In this document: piece by piece, positions 34,117 to 44,090 of the stretch | How the letters are laid out: each line of letters starts with the position of its first letter | Numbering within the stretch: position 1 is the first letter of the stretch | Assembly: GCA_944989445.1 (NCBI GenBank) | Contig: CALYLW010000015.1 | Coordinates: 248,001 to 312,000 of the forward strand | Direction of reading: 5' to 3' | Source: Ampullaceana balthica | Taxonomy: Eukaryota > Mollusca > Gastropoda > Lymnaeidae | Length of the DNA: 64,000 nt | Made by a program: the position numbers and the translations under genes | The notes under the pieces: generated by a model | Told to the model about the DNA's origin: nothing | Seen by the model: only the letters and a program-made list of their open reading frames with translations | The model's database searches: none

Positions 34117-34844
34117 CAGTGCGGACCCCGTTAAGTCGTGGTCGTTCGGTCCCATATTTATGTAATCACGACTTATCGTCACTTAGTAAAGATTTCAGTG
34201 TAACTTATTGAGCCAAGTAAAGGATGCAAATAAAAATGTGTTTTCTTCCCTATAGATTTATTTTAAATTGAATTAAGTTTATACTCAATATTGTATATAT
34301 CAAAACTTATCCTGGTACCCTTGTTTTAATCCAATATATTAAAAGAACTTTAATTTAAAAAATTACAGAAAAATTGGTAATTGTTTATAGCTGATGCTTT
34401 GCAGTGAGCGGAATGTTAATTAAAAGAATCCGTTTGTTCATTTTAAAAGTTATTTCTTTATTAGTGGGCGCAATGGTCTAAGTGGTAGCGCACTGGACTA
34501 TCGATCCGAGGCAGATCTCGAGTAGCGGGTTCGAGCCCGGGTACTGGCAAGGCCCCAGGGGCATTGTGCTGGCCACACATTCCCCACATTTAGTGGTGGC
34601 TGAAAACTTGTGAACGCTACATCACTTGCCCCATAGTCCGTCATGGACTGGAAAGGGGGTCATTTCTTTATTAACCAGTTACTCAGCCATGATAGCTTTT
34701 TACTGTCAATAGTTTTTCTTCCTTATTTCTTGCATAGCAAAACAAATTAGCTGTGTTACGTCACAAAATTTGAGAGCCATGGAATTACCGCGACTTAACT
34801 GACTTTTTTCAAATGACTAATCTCGCCTTAACAAGGTTGCACTG
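34117..34844 (+). mobile_element. Mariner/pogo-like MITE
   Basis: Left end CAGTGCGGACCCCGTTAAG and right end cttaacaaggttgcactg are inverted repeats flanked by TA on both sides, as in Tc1/mariner/pogo elements. The interior carries the SINE at 34464-34661 and no transposase. Confidence 0.85.
34464..34661 (+). mobile_element. tRNA-derived SINE (SINE-2) with 12-bp TSD
   Basis: It starts gtgggcgcaatggtctaagt and has A-box tggtctaagtgg and B-box ggttcgagccc. A body module gctacatcacttgcccc is related to the one in SINE-1, and it ends gactggaaagggggtc. It is flanked by perfect ATTTCTTTATTA copies (34452-34463; 34662-34673). Unlike SINE-1 it lacks the GATAA-type LINE-A tail, so it probably used another partner. 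Confidence 0.93.
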
Positions 34845-35155
34845 TAGTTGGATCTATTTATGCGTAATAATTAGGGCTGCCGAAATTCTCATTTAATCGT
34901 TAAAAATTTTAACGATTAATCTACCCATCACTTACAAATTATTGGAAGTCAAAAAGTAAAAAAAATATAATAAAAAATAGCTGCCGATAAATAATACATT
35001 TCCTGACGATTACATGAACATTTTGGTTTTTAACTATTGACTTACGGGAATGTTCAAAATATTGATAAAGTTTGCCTACCATGGTTCTAACGCTTTGCCT
35101 AATTATAAAACCAAATGAAAAGCATATTAAGCTAATGGCAGTAATGGAGTCTGAC

Positions 35156-35337
35156 CTGTGGCGTAGCTATACTAGGGGAGGGGGGGGGACAAAATTCAAA
35201 AGTCCCCCAGGGCCCCCAAATTAGTGTCCGAATTTTTTTACATTAAATACTACACTACCCCCATGTATGTGGGGCCCCCAAAGAGTTTAAGCACCCCGGG
35301 ACCCCTAAACCCTTACAAATTCCTAGCTACGCCACTG
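35156..35337 (+). mobile_element. Short hAT MITE (GTGGCGTAGC ends)
   Basis: ctgtggcgtagctatactag at the left and cctagctacgccactg at the right are flanked by perfect AGTCTGAC duplications (35148-35155; 35338-35345). Its termini match hAT-3 (18490-22001), the likely source of its transposase. Confidence 0.93.
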
Positions 35338-35619
35338 AGTCTGACTCAGAGATAGAGAATGATGACAGCTCTTCTGATGAATTACTGCGTTACAAAATGG
35401 AGATGAAAGTTCCTGATCCCTCAACCCTCTACAATAGTGGAAACTTAATGAACACTGATATCCAATGTCATTCCTTGCCAAGACCGTTTTGTGCATATCA
35501 GTCACCTCAGTTCCATGTGAATGATTTTTCAGCTCGGTTGGTTATTACCACATTTTTATTAACTTGCTTTCGTCCTGTCTGCCTGTCCGCAATTTTTCAA
35601 TTTGCCAACGTAAAATTAA

Positions 35620-35760
35620 ACCACTTTTGATGGTCCAAGAGATCTCAAAATTTTACCACAGATAGATCTTGGCTGACAATGCATTGTATTAAAATTTCAG
35701 ATCGATCGAATGTACCGTAATTAAATTAATGCATTTTTTAGTTTATCTCTATATAAGCAT
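35620..35760. repeat. Dispersed repeat (gagatctcaaaattttacc block), copy 2
   Basis: It closely matches 3040-3165 and ends with the same agtttatctctatata. Confidence 0.7.
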
Positions 35761-36454
35761 CTATACCTGTCTGCTTTTGTTAACATCCATGAGTTCATCC
35801 CGTGGGCGGGCGCTTATGAGGTGTTAGATATAAAAAAATACAGAGAGATAAAAAAAAGATTTTTTTAAAAAAACAGGTTTTTATAAGTGGACTAAAAATA
35901 ATAAAATAAATTGAGGTAACAAAAGATTTATATTGTCAATTAGACCCGCTCATCACTTGAACCAAATGATATCTACACACTTGTCGTTTTGCGTAGTTGG
36001 TTTAAAGATGACATATAAAGGAGACATTCCTGTGTTATTTAGATTTTGAACTAGAACGTTTGATAAGTGTTACTTATGACATAATACATTTTAATTTTTG
36101 GCTTTAATCGAAATTAACGATTAATTAATTGTAAATTTTTCAAAAGTTAACAATTAAATTTAAAGTAATCGTCAACAGCCCTAGTAATAATTGATCAAAA
36201 TTAATCGATTAATCCTTTTCCCCGATTAATCCCAAAAAATTTTTTTTACCAGTACCAGCCCTAATCTAAACATAAAAGTAAGTGAAATACTTGTGTTAAA
36301 AAAAACTATAGGCATAGGCGTCTGGATATTGTTCACTTCTGGAGTGATCCAACTAAATTTTAAAGAAATTATGTAATTGAATGTAAAAAGTTTTGGCACC
36401 TGTATTACTTCGCAGCGAATTTTAATTTTTACAAGAGCTTACATTTTTAATATA

Positions 36455-37875
36455 CAGTGGGGTCCACTTAACTCGAGCCCTGGTTAACTCGTCAGCTCTA
36501 TTAAGTCGACGTTTTTTTTTGGAACCGCCAAATTCTCTCTTTGTCTTTGCATTTTCTCATCGGTTAATTCGATTATTTTAAGTCGCCGAACCCTAATACC
36601 TCGAGCACAAAAGAGGGTCAAATTTGCCACTTAGGGTTGGTTATCTCGATCCCCATGACCAATCGTCAGCTTTTAAAAATGTTAGATATGATTTTTTATA
36701 ACCAAGTGAAGGCATAAAATTTCTGCCTCGCTGGTGACGTCACAGCCCGCTTGCTCACAGCGCTGTGTTACTAACTTAAATCGCCAGCTGTTGAAAATAT
36801 TCTTATCGATAGGGCTGAACCGATCGGTTCGGCTATTCGTATACTCGGAGATACTCGGCAATCGTAATTGCTCCAATAGCAAAGATGCACGCAGAATCGC
36901 ATGTCTAAAACATTTAGTTTCGTATGGAATAACAAAATGTACCGTGTGCAGACTTGTTGTCATTGGCAACCATTCATCCTTCAACCTCATTTTGACTCTA
37001 TTACTACTGCTTTGTTCTCATTGTTTCATTCATAAGAAGTGGCCGTGTGCAAAAGCCATTTAACTATTGGTTAGAATTAATTAAAATGTATCAAAGTTGA
37101 AGGTTCAAAAGGAGTTACTAATTTATTTTTGTACACTTTTATAGAGAAGAGTTCGCTTTGTTATGAGTCATATATAGGTCATGATAAACAAATAACGGCA
37201 ACGCCTTTGTGTAAAAAAAAACCTCCTAAATCATGTGCATGTAAATGTACATTCTCATTTATTAACGCTAGTGATGGGACGAAAAATCATAGGGTGCTTA
37301 CTGTAAACAAGGCTCCCCAGATTTTAAAATATATAATATAACAGACTACAGACAGTTTACCCACCCCACTCTCAATCTCTCACACCATTGTTGTTGGTTA
37401 GTCCGATTAGCACTCAAGTTACTGAAGGAATTCCGAGTCCATTGTAAGCTGAGGGGACGGACGGGGTGGGTTATTTATTTGTGTAGCTTGTAAGGAAAGT
37501 CACGCAAGTCACCAGGGGACCCTGCGCGCGCACGCGGTGTGGCGGGCAGGAGTATATGAATTCGTTATACTTGTAGTTATGTACTAGGGGAAAAAAACTG
37601 CGCTAACGCAACAAAGGGTTATATTTAAACTTAAATGGTCCTTAAAAACGAACGGTCTTAACAACCTTAGGAAAGAGTGAAGAAATGGGTCCCGATATTC
37701 CGATACGATTACGATTAATCGTCCCATCACTAATTAACGCACATCATGTATATAAAGACATTTTAAGCGCATGTTAATATTTTGCCGCCATATTGGTTTT
37801 AGTTTAACTCGATGATCGGTTATCTTGGCGCCATTTTTCATACCCTGAGGCCGTCGACTTAAGCTGGTGCCACTG
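36455..37875 (+). mobile_element. Pogo/Tigger-like element with TA duplication
   Basis: CAGTGGGGTCCACTTAACTC at the left and cttaagctggtgccactg at the right are flanked by TA. In duplication copy 2 (about 62985-63000) the corresponding sequence is continuous, a direct empty site. The family recurs, inverted, at 60822-61848 with shared segments such as attaagtcgacgtttttt and aattctctctttgtct. No transposase frame remains. It carries a nested hAT MITE. Confidence 0.92.
37269..37732 (+). mobile_element. hAT MITE (TAGTGATGGGACGA ends)
   Basis: TAGTGATGGGACGA and tcgtcccatcacta are inverted ends flanked by perfect ATTAACGC duplications (37261-37268; 37733-37740). The interior has no coding region. 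A related copy lies inside the mariner-like element at 60822-61848 at what appears to be the same host position. Confidence 0.93.
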
Positions 37876-38131
37876 TAATAAATGCATTAATTATTAATAT
37901 ATTTAATATAAATTATATTTCCGCTATGACAGTACTATTTTTTAAGTTTTAAATTTCAATTATGAAAAATTTTAATGTTAAAAGGCAAAATAATTGAATA
38001 TTTTATAAGCATCGGAGACTTCTGCAATTAAAAAGTGGGTGTGTCACTTTGTAATCTTGAATGGTCAGTTCTCCGGAAAATTATTTTAAAAATGATCTCC
38101 ATGTCCTAGTTCATTGAAAATTGGCAGACAT

Positions 38132-38597
38132 TAAGGTGACCAGACGTCCCGATTTAGGCAGGACAGTTCCGATTTCAGACCTCATGTCCAGCTGACCCTC
38201 GCTTGTCCCGGCGGGACGCCCATTTGTCCCGCATTTTTTCAATACTTTATTTGATAAAATTAATACAATTAGTTGTATTGTAATTTTGGGTAATAATGAA
38301 TTAGTATTTTCTTAAATTTAATTAAATATTCAAATCAGTGATTTTTTAAAATAAATTTAAATTGCTTTATTAGCTCAGCTGTTTGGTGCATTGATTTCTA
38401 TGGTTATTTACATTTTACTCCTTGATACAGCCTTCCCGTGACTTCGGCGATCCCGATGGGTAAGGTGACCAGACGTTTTCAGACTTAATGATTCATGTCC
38501 CGCTCAAGTGACCAGACGTCCCGATTTTTTGCTCCAGAAACCTGTGGGGGGACTCCCCCTGTCCCGCTTTGCCCCCCAGGAAATTCTGGTCACCTTA
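38132..38597. mobile_element. hAT-like MITE (TAAGGTGACCAGACG ends)
   Basis: taaggtgaccagacgtcccg at the left and ctggtcacctta at the right are inverted. A second internal copy of the left end (ggtaaggtgaccagacg) lies at about 38460. Flanks gcagacat and gagacata share agacat offset by one base, so the duplication is only partly supported. Confidence 0.7.
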
Positions 38598-39276
38598 GAG
38601 ACATATAAATTGATTGATAAAGTTCATCAAGATTTAATTATGAAAGATAAAGACTTTGAATTTCTGCAAAGGTAATCCCTTATTTTAGCGCATTTTACAT
38701 TTTTAGAACAAAATAAATAAAATAACTTACTTTTACTAATTTAAACACTTAAATCAGATATAAAAAAAGATTTTAATGCTTTACAATTAGTTTTTCGTGT
38801 GTTTCGTTGAGTTTAAGGAGGGATATGACAGTATTTTGACCACTTATCTGAAAAATTGCATGTTTTGGGGTTTTGTCATAATTGACTACCTAAGCCATTG
38901 TAGAACATGTTCCCAAATTTTTTTTGTAATTTTATGTTTTTAAAGTTGTAAAAAAAAATTGTGAGTCACTGTTTGCGTTTTTTTTAATGATTTTAATTAG
39001 CATTTTACTGTTTAAAATGCCATTGTTCAAGCCATAGCAACTTATATCAAACTTTTCGTTTCCATTTAGTGTTTGGTATCATTTAAAGGATTTTTTTATA
39101 TGAGTGTTGATATAGTCCAATATCAACTACCTTTTTACTACTAGACATACAAAAATAAAAATATTTACGAATGAAGCAAATGCAACAGAAAAGTTGTCAG
39201 TCTAAAATCATCACACAAAGGGCAAGGGTCATTGTCAAAAATGACCAGTGGCTAGAGGTGGTCAAGCTCTACTCTA
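38598..39276. other. Non-coding stretch
   Basis: AT-rich sequence; no gene, terminal repeat or tandem structure was recognised. Confidence 0.3.
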
Positions 39277-39500
39277 GTGCCACTTAACAGCCATCACTTG
39301 GCACCATTTTATAGCCATAGCCAAGCATCACCTAGCCGCCATCTCCTAGCACCGATTGGCAGCCATCGCCTGGCACCACTTCCAAGCAAATGCCTGTCAC
39401 CTTATCACAGCCATCACCTGGAACCTATTCACAGTAATTTTATGGCACCATTTCACAGCCATCTACTATCACAATCTCAAAACCCATTCATAGTTGGTGC
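39277..39500 (+). repeat. 27-33-bp minisatellite (agccatcacctggcacc)
   Basis: About eight diverged tandem copies of a unit like cacagccatcacctggcacc followed by attt. The open frame across it gives a repetitive Ser-His-His-Leu-Ala-Pro pattern, which reflects the repeat rather than a gene. Confidence 0.8.
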
Positions 39501-39504
39501 TTAG

Positions 39505-40219
39505 TAGATGTAGCAAATAAGCAATATGGAGATACCATGTATCCGCTTTGCTTCAATGACAATTTTTTTTAATGATAAATTTGGTTTTTTAAAACGTTTT
39601 AGTAAGTTTAAAGGCTAAGCTATATTCTCAAAAAAATTTCACTATTTTGTCTCTCATGCATTTGTGTTTTTCGTTATACTAACTTTAAAAGTCGTTTTTC
39701 TCAAAATTGCGTTTTCATAATTTTTGTTCCATGCAAAATGAAATTTCTCAAAAACTACTTCATCAATTTATTTCATATTTTCAGGATTTGTTCTGTATTC
39801 ATATTGTAACAATCCTGAGTAAGCATTTTAATTATCTTTAGTATTTTTTATTTTAATAAGATTTTTATAACTTGACCCCCTTAAATTTTCATGTTTTTTC
39901 AACTATATTTACTGAAAAATTTATATTTTAAAATCTAATGGCAATTTCTTAATTCTAATACTCACAAATATAAATAAGGTGTATATTATATCTAGCTAAA
40001 AAATTAAGTTTCAAATAATTCTGTTCATTAGTTTTAAAAAAAAATCATATCATTAAAATATAATTTTTAATTTTGACATTTTTTGTCCTTTTTATGTCCT
40101 CTTTTTGTCCTCCCTGTCCTTGTTTATGACAAAATATTTTTTTCACAATTTTTTGTCACTTACTTACTTACTAGCTATATATTATATGACTATATGAAAC
40201 AAAATAATCACATGTAAAG
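39505..40219. other. Non-coding stretch
   Basis: T-rich sequence without recognisable genes or element ends. Confidence 0.3.
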
Positions 40220-40482
40220 GTAAAAGCAAAGAGAGCGGTGCGCTCCATATATGGCATATGGTATTTTTGGCTGCTAAATTTGTTTTTTTTCTATTTTAAT
40301 TTTTAAACCTAACCCAGACCCTAAAAAACTAAAACTACAACCTTAACTACATTTATGGATAAAATAATTGCACTTATTCCCTTTCCAAGTGTAAAGATAT
40401 AACATTTCTTTTCCCGGAAGTATGCCCTACTCTGTCATAACAATGAACAATGATAGCACCGTTCTCTTTGCTTTAGCCAGGG
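40220..40482. mobile_element. Small MITE (AAAGCAAAGAGAGCGGTGC inverted ends)
   Basis: aaagcaaagagagcggtgc near 40221 and its inverted partner gcaccgttctctttgcttt near 40458-40476 bracket about 260 bp with no coding potential. The target duplication could not be defined. Confidence 0.7.
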
Positions 40483-40979
40483 GTTTTTAACGTAGAAAAA
40501 GGTTTTTAAAAGCAGACTTCCAACAACAACAATGGCGCCATTAGTCACAGAAGATAGTGAAATATACAAATTTTTATTTCGTACAAATCGTAAAATAGTA
40601 ATTTTATTTCAACAAAAAATAATGTTTTAATTTTAAAATAGATTTCATAATAAATAATAATTAATGAGGTAAGTTTAAAAAAATGTTTTTTGATGTCTTG
40701 AAATATAAAACGCGCTAAGGGATTACCTTCTGCGGTTTAAAAAAAAAGCCTCTTCTGCAAAAGTTTGTTAGGTGAATATGGCCTATATTCGCTTTAATAT
40801 TCCAAATTACCTATAGATTGAAAATTCAACGGAGAACTATTAAAATGTAAGCCATCATATCCTCCAGAGCAGTGCTGCCAGTGACAATTTTGGAAAAAAC
40901 CTAGTCAACACGTCTAAAAAACCTAGATCCAAAAGAAAAAACCTAGACACGCTAAATGTATACAAATAAGACGCCAGAA

Positions 40980-41320
40980 AGCTTCCCCCACCAAAAAGAC
41001 AACAAACAAAAAAAAGCCGTATTTCCTATTTGTAAATTAGCTTGTTTCAAATCATTTTATTGTCATTTAAGTGTGTAATTAGTGTGAGCTACAGTCTAAT
41101 ATCGTAACTCACGCGAAGCCATTTAAAACGTCATTAAATAAATAGTAAGCAATCAAATATTTAAATGGAACTTTCGTTTAAAGTTGCGCGTTTTTTTATG
41201 TGACGTCACAGTTCTTAAACATCCCCCTACCCCTTGTCACACATCTCACTAAAGTATGAAACCCTCCCTCCGCCCCCTCGCCCCTCCCCCAGATGCATGT
41301 CGTCATTTAAAGACGGCCCC
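40980..41320. mobile_element. GGGGCCGTCC foldback-family fragment (right part)
   Basis: It ends cgtcatttaaagacggcccc, then TAA, and shares the ttaaataaatagtaagc and gtgacgtcacag blocks with 56496-56711 and 57115-57554. The left end is absent. Confidence 0.7.
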
Positions 41321-42105
41321 TAAGGTACCAGTATGTTCTACATAAGTATTTGTAAAATATACTTACATCTGCATTTATTCATCACTTATGGCATCTTCCT
41401 TATGACAATCTTATCAGCATTCTTGGAATCATTCTTATTTTATCTATTACAGACGCTCCTCTTAGGGGCCGTCCATAAATGACGTCACGGACCTAAAAAA
41501 AAGGGGGGGGGGTCACATTTTGTGACGAGGGGGAGGGAGGGGGTTGAAGAAATGGGACGTCACACCAAAACTTACACTGTAATATTTGGTCGCTTACAAT
41601 TTATGTAATGACTTTTTTTTCCAGTGCTTCTCAAAGTGCCGGTCCGTAGGCCATCAGACGCCGGTTGGCGTAAGTTATCAAGACATGAAAATTAAATTTA
41701 ATTATAATCCTTCTGTTTGAGAACTCCCAAGAGAACGTATAAATGTTTACCCTGCGTCGTTTGATGTTGACATCAAAGCATTTGTGATGTAACCGCAGCT
41801 CCATTTAGTTTTCTTACGGTAGGAGGCGGCGAACTTTTTTGCCCGTTACCCCAAAATATACAAGTTTATGTGTGCGTTACCCCCCCCCCACCCCCCAGGA
41901 CTCGAGGTCCTGCCCACATGACTCTGGCGGGTATTTGGGGGAGCATCGTTAGTCCAGCGAAAATGCAACTGGTGAGTTTTACAAGCATGATAAGTGTCTA
42001 ACAATGATCTGAATAGGATTATGTGTAGATATTTTAAGTCAAAACGACACGGAATATCCATTTTTTTGGGGGGGGGAGGAGGGAAATCTAGTTGATGCAA
42101 TTATA

Positions 42106-42845
42106 AACGTTTTAAGTTTGATATGATATTTCGATTGGTTTTTAATCTAACGCCTCTGGCCATTCTAGATATAAAAGTATTCATTAACTTTATTGAATGC
42201 ATCAAATTCTTGACATCGCAATGCGAGAGTAGCACAGAACAACTTTTCTTCTTAGCTCAGTTTTTAAGGCAGTGATTTTAAATATCACAGAAAGGATACT
42301 TGATACAGTCAAGTCATGTGGATTAAGATTATTCTCACTCGTGTCATTATAAATGAAAGTAGGGTGGATTTAGGTGTATTCGTATAGTATGTAGGTAAGA
42401 AATCTACATAGTTATCAAATTTTTAAAAATGCATTTTCTGGAAGGAACAGGTTCAATAATTGGCATATGTTCCCAGCGTACACGTGCACATGACGCATTT
42501 TAATATATCTAGTGGATTGTAATGGATGTTATATGTCCCAAATGAGTCTGCATTACCCCCAAGAATTCCCTTTGACCCCAGATGGGGTAATTTACCCCTG
42601 TTCGTCGACCTCTTTCTTATAGGATCCCCGACAGTCAATTGAGGTATTTTTTAAAAATACACTTTAAAAATATTATTTTTAAATATTTGATTGTCTAAAC
42701 AAATTAATTAACCGTGATGATTACAAGTCAATGTTTAATTTGTATGTATACATTTGTTTATATTTGTTTGGTTGCCAAGGCATAGCAAGACAGCTAACGA
42801 ACAATGCAGCAGTAATGTCAAAAACCATTCGATGTGATTATCCTT
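42106..42845. other. Interior of foldback element A (non-coding)
   Basis: No supported gene. The part from about 42755 (ggttgccaaggcatagcaag) to 42845 matches 48150-48240 in element B. Confidence 0.5.
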
Positions 42846-44090
42846 CGGCTTTAGAAAAAACAGATTATGTGAAACACAATTAATAGGTTTAATAGATGAA
42901 CTATCAAAAGGCTTGGACAAAAATGATCAAATAGATACAATATTACTAGACTTCTCAAAAGCATTTGACAAAGTTCACCACCTTAGTTTACTTAAAAAAC
43001 TTAACTACTTTGGAATCTCAGGTTCCTTACATCACTGGATCCAAGACTTCCTTTTGGGCAGGGAGCAAACTGTAATAATTAATGGATCTAAATCTGCACC
43101 AATAAAGGTTAACTCAGGAGTTCCACAAGGAACTGTGCTAGGTCCCTTACTCTTTTTAATTTATATAAATGATTTACCCAACAACATCTCAACAGGTACA
43201 AAAGTTAGGTTATTTGCTGATGATTGTATAATCTATAGAACAATTAAATCAGAACAAGATAGCAAAATTTTACAAAAAGACTTAGATGAATTGATAAAAT
43301 GGGAAACTAACTGGAGTATGTCTTTCCACCCAGAAAAGTGTCAACTGTTAAGAGTAACAAAGAAAAAGAAACAAATAAATTCAAAATATTACATTCATGG
43401 AAAAGAACTGACCCAAACTAAAGATGCAAAATACTTAGGAGTCTTAATAAATGAGAAACTATCATGGAATCCCCATGTCAATGAAGTTATTAAAAAATCA
43501 AACAAAACCTTAGGCTTTATAAAAAGGAACTTTAACAAATGTAATAGAGATATAAAACTAAAATGCTACCTCACTTTGGTGAGACCTGTACTAGAATATG
43601 CATCTTCTGTATGGGACCCATCCACCAAAGAAAACATTGATAAACTAGAACAAATTCAAAATAGAGCTGCCAGATTCATTACTGGAGAACATTCGAAACT
43701 GACAAGAATAACACCATTAGTTAAATCATTAAACCTTGAAACACTAGAGGATAGAAGAACCAAGAGCAAAGTAGTAATCATACATAAAGCAATTAATTCT
43801 AATTTAGAAATACAACACAAAGATAACTTAATACAACCCTCAGATAGACATAAGGATAAAAACACCTTTCTTATTCCGTATGCAAGAACAAACACATACA
43901 CGTTTTCCTTCTTCTCGTCCGGAATTCGGGCGTGGAATGGGTTGCCTGAAGAATCCAGGAAAACCAACACTTTATCAACATTTAAATCTCTAATAAAAAT
44001 GCAGGACTAAACACAAACCATAGATAAGCGTAGGACGCAATAATCTTCTGTATAGAAGGAGCGTCTGTAAACAGATAAGATAAGATAAGT
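42846..44090 (+). mobile_element. LINE-A copy, 5'-truncated, inserted in foldback element A
   Basis: It begins ggctttagaaaaaacag, inside the RT domain, and ends with the full LINE-A 3' UTR and gataagataagataag tail. Compared with foldback element B (48237 and 48488), about 245 bp of host element are missing at the insertion point, so insertion was accompanied by a target deletion. Confidence 0.93.
42913..44010 (+). CDS. LINE-A reverse transcriptase C-terminal part, open frame
   Basis: A 365-residue uninterrupted frame starting at the Met of LDKNDQIDTILLDFSKAF; the same frame is open upstream to the truncation at 42846. It contains SGVPQGTVLGPLLFLIYI, the catalytic VRLFADDCIIYR, KYLGVLINEKLSWNPHVNEV and the C-terminal end WNGLPEESRKTNTLSTFKS. 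It differs from the copy at 22840-25347 at only a handful of residues. The fragment lacks endonuclease and the first RT blocks, so it cannot move itself. The intact frame shows the insertion is young. Confidence 0.9.
   Translation: MDKNDQIDTILLDFSKAFDKVHHLSLLKKLNYFGISGSLHHWIQDFLLGREQTVIINGSKSAPIKVNSGVPQGTVLGPLLFLIYINDLPNNISTGTKVRLFADDCIIYRTIKSEQDSKILQKDLDELIKWETNWSMSFHPEKCQLLRVTKKKKQINSKYYIHGKELTQTKDAKYLGVLINEKLSWNPHVNEVIKKSNKTLGFIKRNFNKCNRDIKLKCYLTLVRPVLEYASSVWDPSTKENIDKLEQIQNRAARFITGEHSKLTRITPLVKSLNLETLEDRRTKSKVVIIHKAINSNLEIQHKDNLIQPSDRHKDKNTFLIPYARTNTYTFSFFSSGIRAWNGLPEESRKTNTLSTFKSLIKMQD

Larger units (their letters stand above)
34872..36183 (+). mobile_element. hAT element, TAGGGCTGC family, nested copy
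   Basis: TAGGGCTGCCGAAATTC at the left and gtcaacagcccta at the right are flanked by perfect GTAATAAT duplications (34864-34871; 36184-36191). It carries a 182-bp hAT MITE at 35156-35337 and a dispersed repeat block at 35620-35760. The interior matches 9698-10416 in reverse. It inserted into an older member of its own family. Confidence 0.93.
30368..36263 (+). mobile_element. hAT element, TAGGGCTGC family, with nested insertions
   Basis: Left end TAGGGCTGCGGAAATTAAC and right end ...ccagtaccagcccta are inverted, flanked by perfect 8-bp copies of ATCTAAAC (30360-30367; 36264-36271). Inside are a Helitron (30524-33493), a hAT transposase C-terminal remnant (33690-33965), a mariner-like MITE with a SINE (34117-34844), and a second element of the same hAT family (34872-36183). 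The transposase remnant suggests descent from an autonomous member. Confidence 0.92.
28110..37950. repeat. Segmental duplication, copy 1
   Basis: Unique-looking sequence from about 28110 through the zinc-finger array, its upstream flank (to about 30360) and 36264-36450 and 37876-37950 matches 58745-63070 in the same order and orientation. The large size difference is explained by insertions private to this copy: a hAT carrying a Helitron, MITEs and a SINE at 30368-36263, and a mariner-like element at 36455-37875. Confidence 0.85.

Noticed and set aside
36682..37063. Opposing 100-residue open frames inside the pogo-like element
   Set aside because: Neither resembles a pogo/Tigger transposase, and the equivalent frames are absent in the second copy (60822-61848).
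39277..39504. 75-residue His/Ser/Pro-rich open frame
   Set aside because: Periodic translation of a 27-33-bp minisatellite; no start context or homology supports a gene.
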